In this document: positions 5,419-7,173 of the stretch, piece by piece
Layout of the letters: the number at the start of each line of letters is the position of its first letter
Numbering within the stretch: position 1 is the first letter of the stretch
Source: DAONLM01 sp035406685
Lineage (GTDB): Bacteria > Spirochaetota > GWE2-31-10 > MWDO01
Assembly (NCBI GenBank): GCA_035406685.1
Contig: DAONLM010000162.1
Coordinates: 1 to 7,173, forward strand
Length of the DNA stretch: 7,173 nt
Direction of reading: 5' to 3'
Translations under genes and position numbers: made by a program
Notes under the pieces: model-generated
What the model was told of the DNA's origin: nothing
What the model saw: the letters and a program-made list of their open reading frames with translations, nothing else
Database searches by the model: none

Positions 5419-7173
5419 TTAATTAAAAGTATAAGTTTGACTCACAGTCTCAGAGTCATCCCATCCTGTTAAAGTAGAATAAGCCTTAATCGTCTTTGTT
5501 GAATTTACCGGAATAGGCCCAGTATATAACTTTTTTGTTCCTGATGTTTTTGGATCAGATCCATCATCTGTATAATAAGTTGTTGCTTCAATAACTGGTT
5601 GAGATATAACAACTGTTAAAGGCTTTTTTAAATCCGATTTTGATTCTGGATTAAAGATTGGTTGTGGCAATTTAAAGCTATAAGTTTGACTTACAACATT
5701 TGAAGGAATCCAATCTTTTATAAATGCTTTTGCCTTTAATGTTATATTACCACTTGCACCAGCAATAGATATTGGTCCATTATATACAGAGTCATTTTCA
5801 GTAGGATCAACACCATTAGTTGTCCATCTTATAATAGCACCAGAAGTCTCACAAGCTATTTCAATTATTATTGCTGAAAAACATATATATTTATCATTTG
5901 TTTCATCATATAAATAACTCTCTGGCTCAATTACAGAAGATATTGATATTTCTGGATCTGCCACTGTATCTTGAATAGTATATGTTTTTGTAATAACATT
6001 TGAATACTCATAACCATCTTTAAAACAGATTGTCTTTACTGTGGTTGATCTATCAAGATTAATAGGATATTCATATACAATACCATTACTACTGGAAGGG
6101 GTAGAGCCATCCAACGTATATTTTATAATTGAAGAATCTGGACTACTAATTGTAAGAGCAAATGGTGAATATGTGCCACTATCCTTACTAAATACCGGAT
6201 CAGAAACAGCATTGAGAAGACTAGCATCTATAATATACGTCTCATATCCCCACTCAGAATCTTCAAGTCCAGCCTTTGTCGCCATAAATATAAGTTTTTT
6301 ACTCGTAGAAATATTTATAGGACCTGTGTAAGTAGTATCTGGCGTCAGATCTGTTGTTGCATCAGTATCTGTCAATTTATACTTTATTGTTGCTCCCGTA
6401 GTATTACAACTCAAACTAACACTTTTAGTACTCTTATAATAACCTCCTCCTATGTCTGGATATGGTTTTGCAACTTTAATAGAAAAAGAGGCTACCGCAA
6501 CTTCTGAATTCTCCATTCCAGTTTTTATTGCTATTGCCTTTATGTTTTTAGAAGAATTAATTGTAACAGGTCCAGAATACGAAGTAGAAGAATCATCTGG
6601 AGTGCTATCATCAACAGTATATCTAATATCACATCCCATCAATGAAGGTGATAGAGTAACATCTACTGGAGTATCAAAAATTCCACCATTAGGATATATA
6701 TTTGGGGTATCCGGCTTAAAAGAGAATGTTGCTTCTTTTGTCTCTGAATATGCCCATCCAAACCTATATGCAACAGCCTTTATTGTTACTGGTTTTGAAA
6801 TGGTAAGAGGGGTTACATATATATTAGAAGATTGAGATGGAGATGTTCCATCTGTTGTATAATAAATTATCGCACCAACAGTAGATGTTTCAATCCTTAC
6901 AGTCTGATCCAGCCCATATTTCCCTGTTGATGGAGTAAATACAGGATATGCAGCCTTAAATGAATAAGCAGTTCTACCTATATTTGATACAACTCCATCT
7001 TCTTTAACAAAAGACACAGCCTTTAAAATAGTAAACTTATCTATTGTAATAGGAGAAGTATACAATTTCCCATTAACAATTGTCCCATCTTTATTAACAA
7101 CTGGATCTGTCCCATCCATTGTATAGGCTATTTTTATTGATTTATTTGTGGAATATTTAGACGGAATTGTATT
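5419..7173 (-). CDS. C-terminal part of a multi-repeat extracytoplasmic protein (CHB_HEX_C-type beta-sandwich repeats)
   Basis: The frame is open from the right edge, so the first Met in view (7119) is not the start: 18 further residues upstream, NTIPSKYSTNKSIKIAYT, complete the first visible repeat. The 584 visible residues form seven units of about 75-98 residues. Each typically carries a G-x-Y/F start, a central strand such as IIYYTTDGTSP or IIKYTLDGSTP, a Y-x-x-P-I/L-x-I turn, a TIKA strand and a closing SE/SN...Y-T-F strand. This is the pattern of the chitobiase/beta-hexosaminidase C-terminal domain family (Pfam CHB_HEX_C_1), common in large surface and secreted proteins and thought to give spacing or binding. 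The chain ends exactly at a repeat end (QTYTFN), so there is no C-terminal anchor or sorting signal. Any signal peptide or catalytic domain lies outside the window. It is on the same strand as the isoamylase but 228 bases upstream, and the isoamylase has its own promoter. Function unknown; extracellular location is inferred. Confidence 0.85.
   Translation of the reverse strand, partial: NTIPSKYSTNKSIKIAYTMDGTDPVVNKDGTIVNGKLYTSPITIDKFTILKAVSFVKEDGVVSNIGRTAYSFKAAYPVFTPSTGKYGLDQTVRIETSTVGAIIYYTTDGTSPSQSSNIYVTPLTISKPVTIKAVAYRFGWAYSETKEATFSFKPDTPNIYPNGGIFDTPVDVTLSPSLMGCDIRYTVDDSTPDDSSTSYSGPVTINSSKNIKAIAIKTGMENSEVAVASFSIKVAKPYPDIGGGYYKSTKSVSLSCNTTGATIKYKLTDTDATTDLTPDTTYTGPINISTSKKLIFMATKAGLEDSEWGYETYIIDASLLNAVSDPVFSKDSGTYSPFALTISSPDSSIIKYTLDGSTPSSSNGIVYEYPINLDRSTTVKTICFKDGYEYSNVITKTYTIQDTVADPEISISSVIEPESYLYDETNDKYICFSAIIIEIACETSGAIIRWTTNGVDPTENDSVYNGPISIAGASGNITLKAKAFIKDWIPSNVVSQTYSFKLPQPIFNPESKSDLKKPLTVVISQPVIEATTYYTDDGSDPKTSGTKKLYTGPIPVNSTKTIKAYSTLTGWDDSETVSQTYTFN
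5422..7173 (-). repeat. Seven tandem protein-level repeats (CHB_HEX_C type), approximate units
   Basis: By reading the protein I place the units at about 7173-6937 (first one incomplete), 6936-6697, 6696-6460, 6459-6190, 6189-5947, 5946-5653 and 5652-5422. Core strands are AYTMDGTDP, YYTTDGTSP, RYTVDDSTP, KYKLTDTDA, KYTLDGSTP, RWTTNGVDP and YYTDDGSDP. Unit 4 has lost the DGT.P core and carries an extra Thr/Asp-rich stretch. Unit 6 has an insertion of about 15 residues (EPESYLYDETNDKY) before its first core strand. The units are well diverged at protein level and I did not notice long identical DNA stretches, so the array is old. Confidence 0.75.

Noticed and set aside
6041..6835. Plus-strand open frames at 6041-6331 and 6452-6835 opposite the repeat protein
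   Set aside because: They are antisense shadows of the repeated domain; their own similarity to each other simply mirrors the repeats.
7117..7119. ATG at 7119 as the start of the repeat protein
   Set aside because: The frame continues open to the window edge, there is no Shine-Dalgarno before it, and this Met lies in the core strand of a repeat (AYTMDGTDP).

Overview
The window comes from an AT-rich bacterial chromosome, probably a diderm and possibly a spirochaete. The DjlA-like membrane J-protein points to a cell with an outer membrane. The two lipoprotein signal peptides have Phe and Ser, not Leu, at the -3 position (FSSC and SFGC), the relaxed lipobox common in spirochaetes. This placement is an inference; no rRNA or other taxonomic marker is present. 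No tRNA, rRNA, CRISPR array or intact mobile element is visible.

Layout, left half. The 5' end of an unidentified minus-strand gene (1-85) diverges from a two-gene plus-strand operon. A near-consensus sigma70 promoter (229-257) drives a DjlA-type J-domain protein (279-1028). Its last codons overlap by 11 nt the start of a NagZ-like family 3 glycosidase lipoprotein (1018-2154). The overlap suggests translational coupling.

Middle. The 528 bases between 2155 and 2682 hold no convincing full-length gene. They contain a start-less open frame on the minus strand with coding-like composition (2254-2529, a probable gene remnant), a 19-nt palindrome (2473-2491), a 32-codon small ORF with a good Shine-Dalgarno (2548-2646), and a strong hairpin terminator (2610-2652). 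The terminator serves the converging minus-strand gene and may work in both directions.

Right half, minus strand. A secreted, lipid-anchored isoamylase (2683-5190) has a near-perfect promoter and ribosome binding site of its own. Upstream of it, on the same strand, is the 3' part of a surface or secreted protein (5419-7173, N-terminus outside the window) made of at least seven chitobiase/hexosaminidase C-terminal-type (CHB_HEX_C) beta-sandwich repeats. The 228 bases between these two genes hold the isoamylase promoter and otherwise AT-rich sequence in which I see no convincing terminator.

How it fits together: the right half looks like extracytoplasmic polysaccharide use (alpha-1,6 debranching of glycogen-like glucans, plus a repeat protein that may bind or display). 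The left operon combines envelope-linked chaperone recruitment with a wall-glycan hydrolase. The isoamylase is clearly richer in G+C than the left operon, which may reflect protein composition, expression level or acquisition by transfer. I found no clear-cut new system. The best leads are the DjlA/NagZ coupling, the NagZ-like enzyme that looks short after its nucleophile, the isoamylase of probable foreign origin, and the small ORF whose stop codon lies inside a terminator stem.
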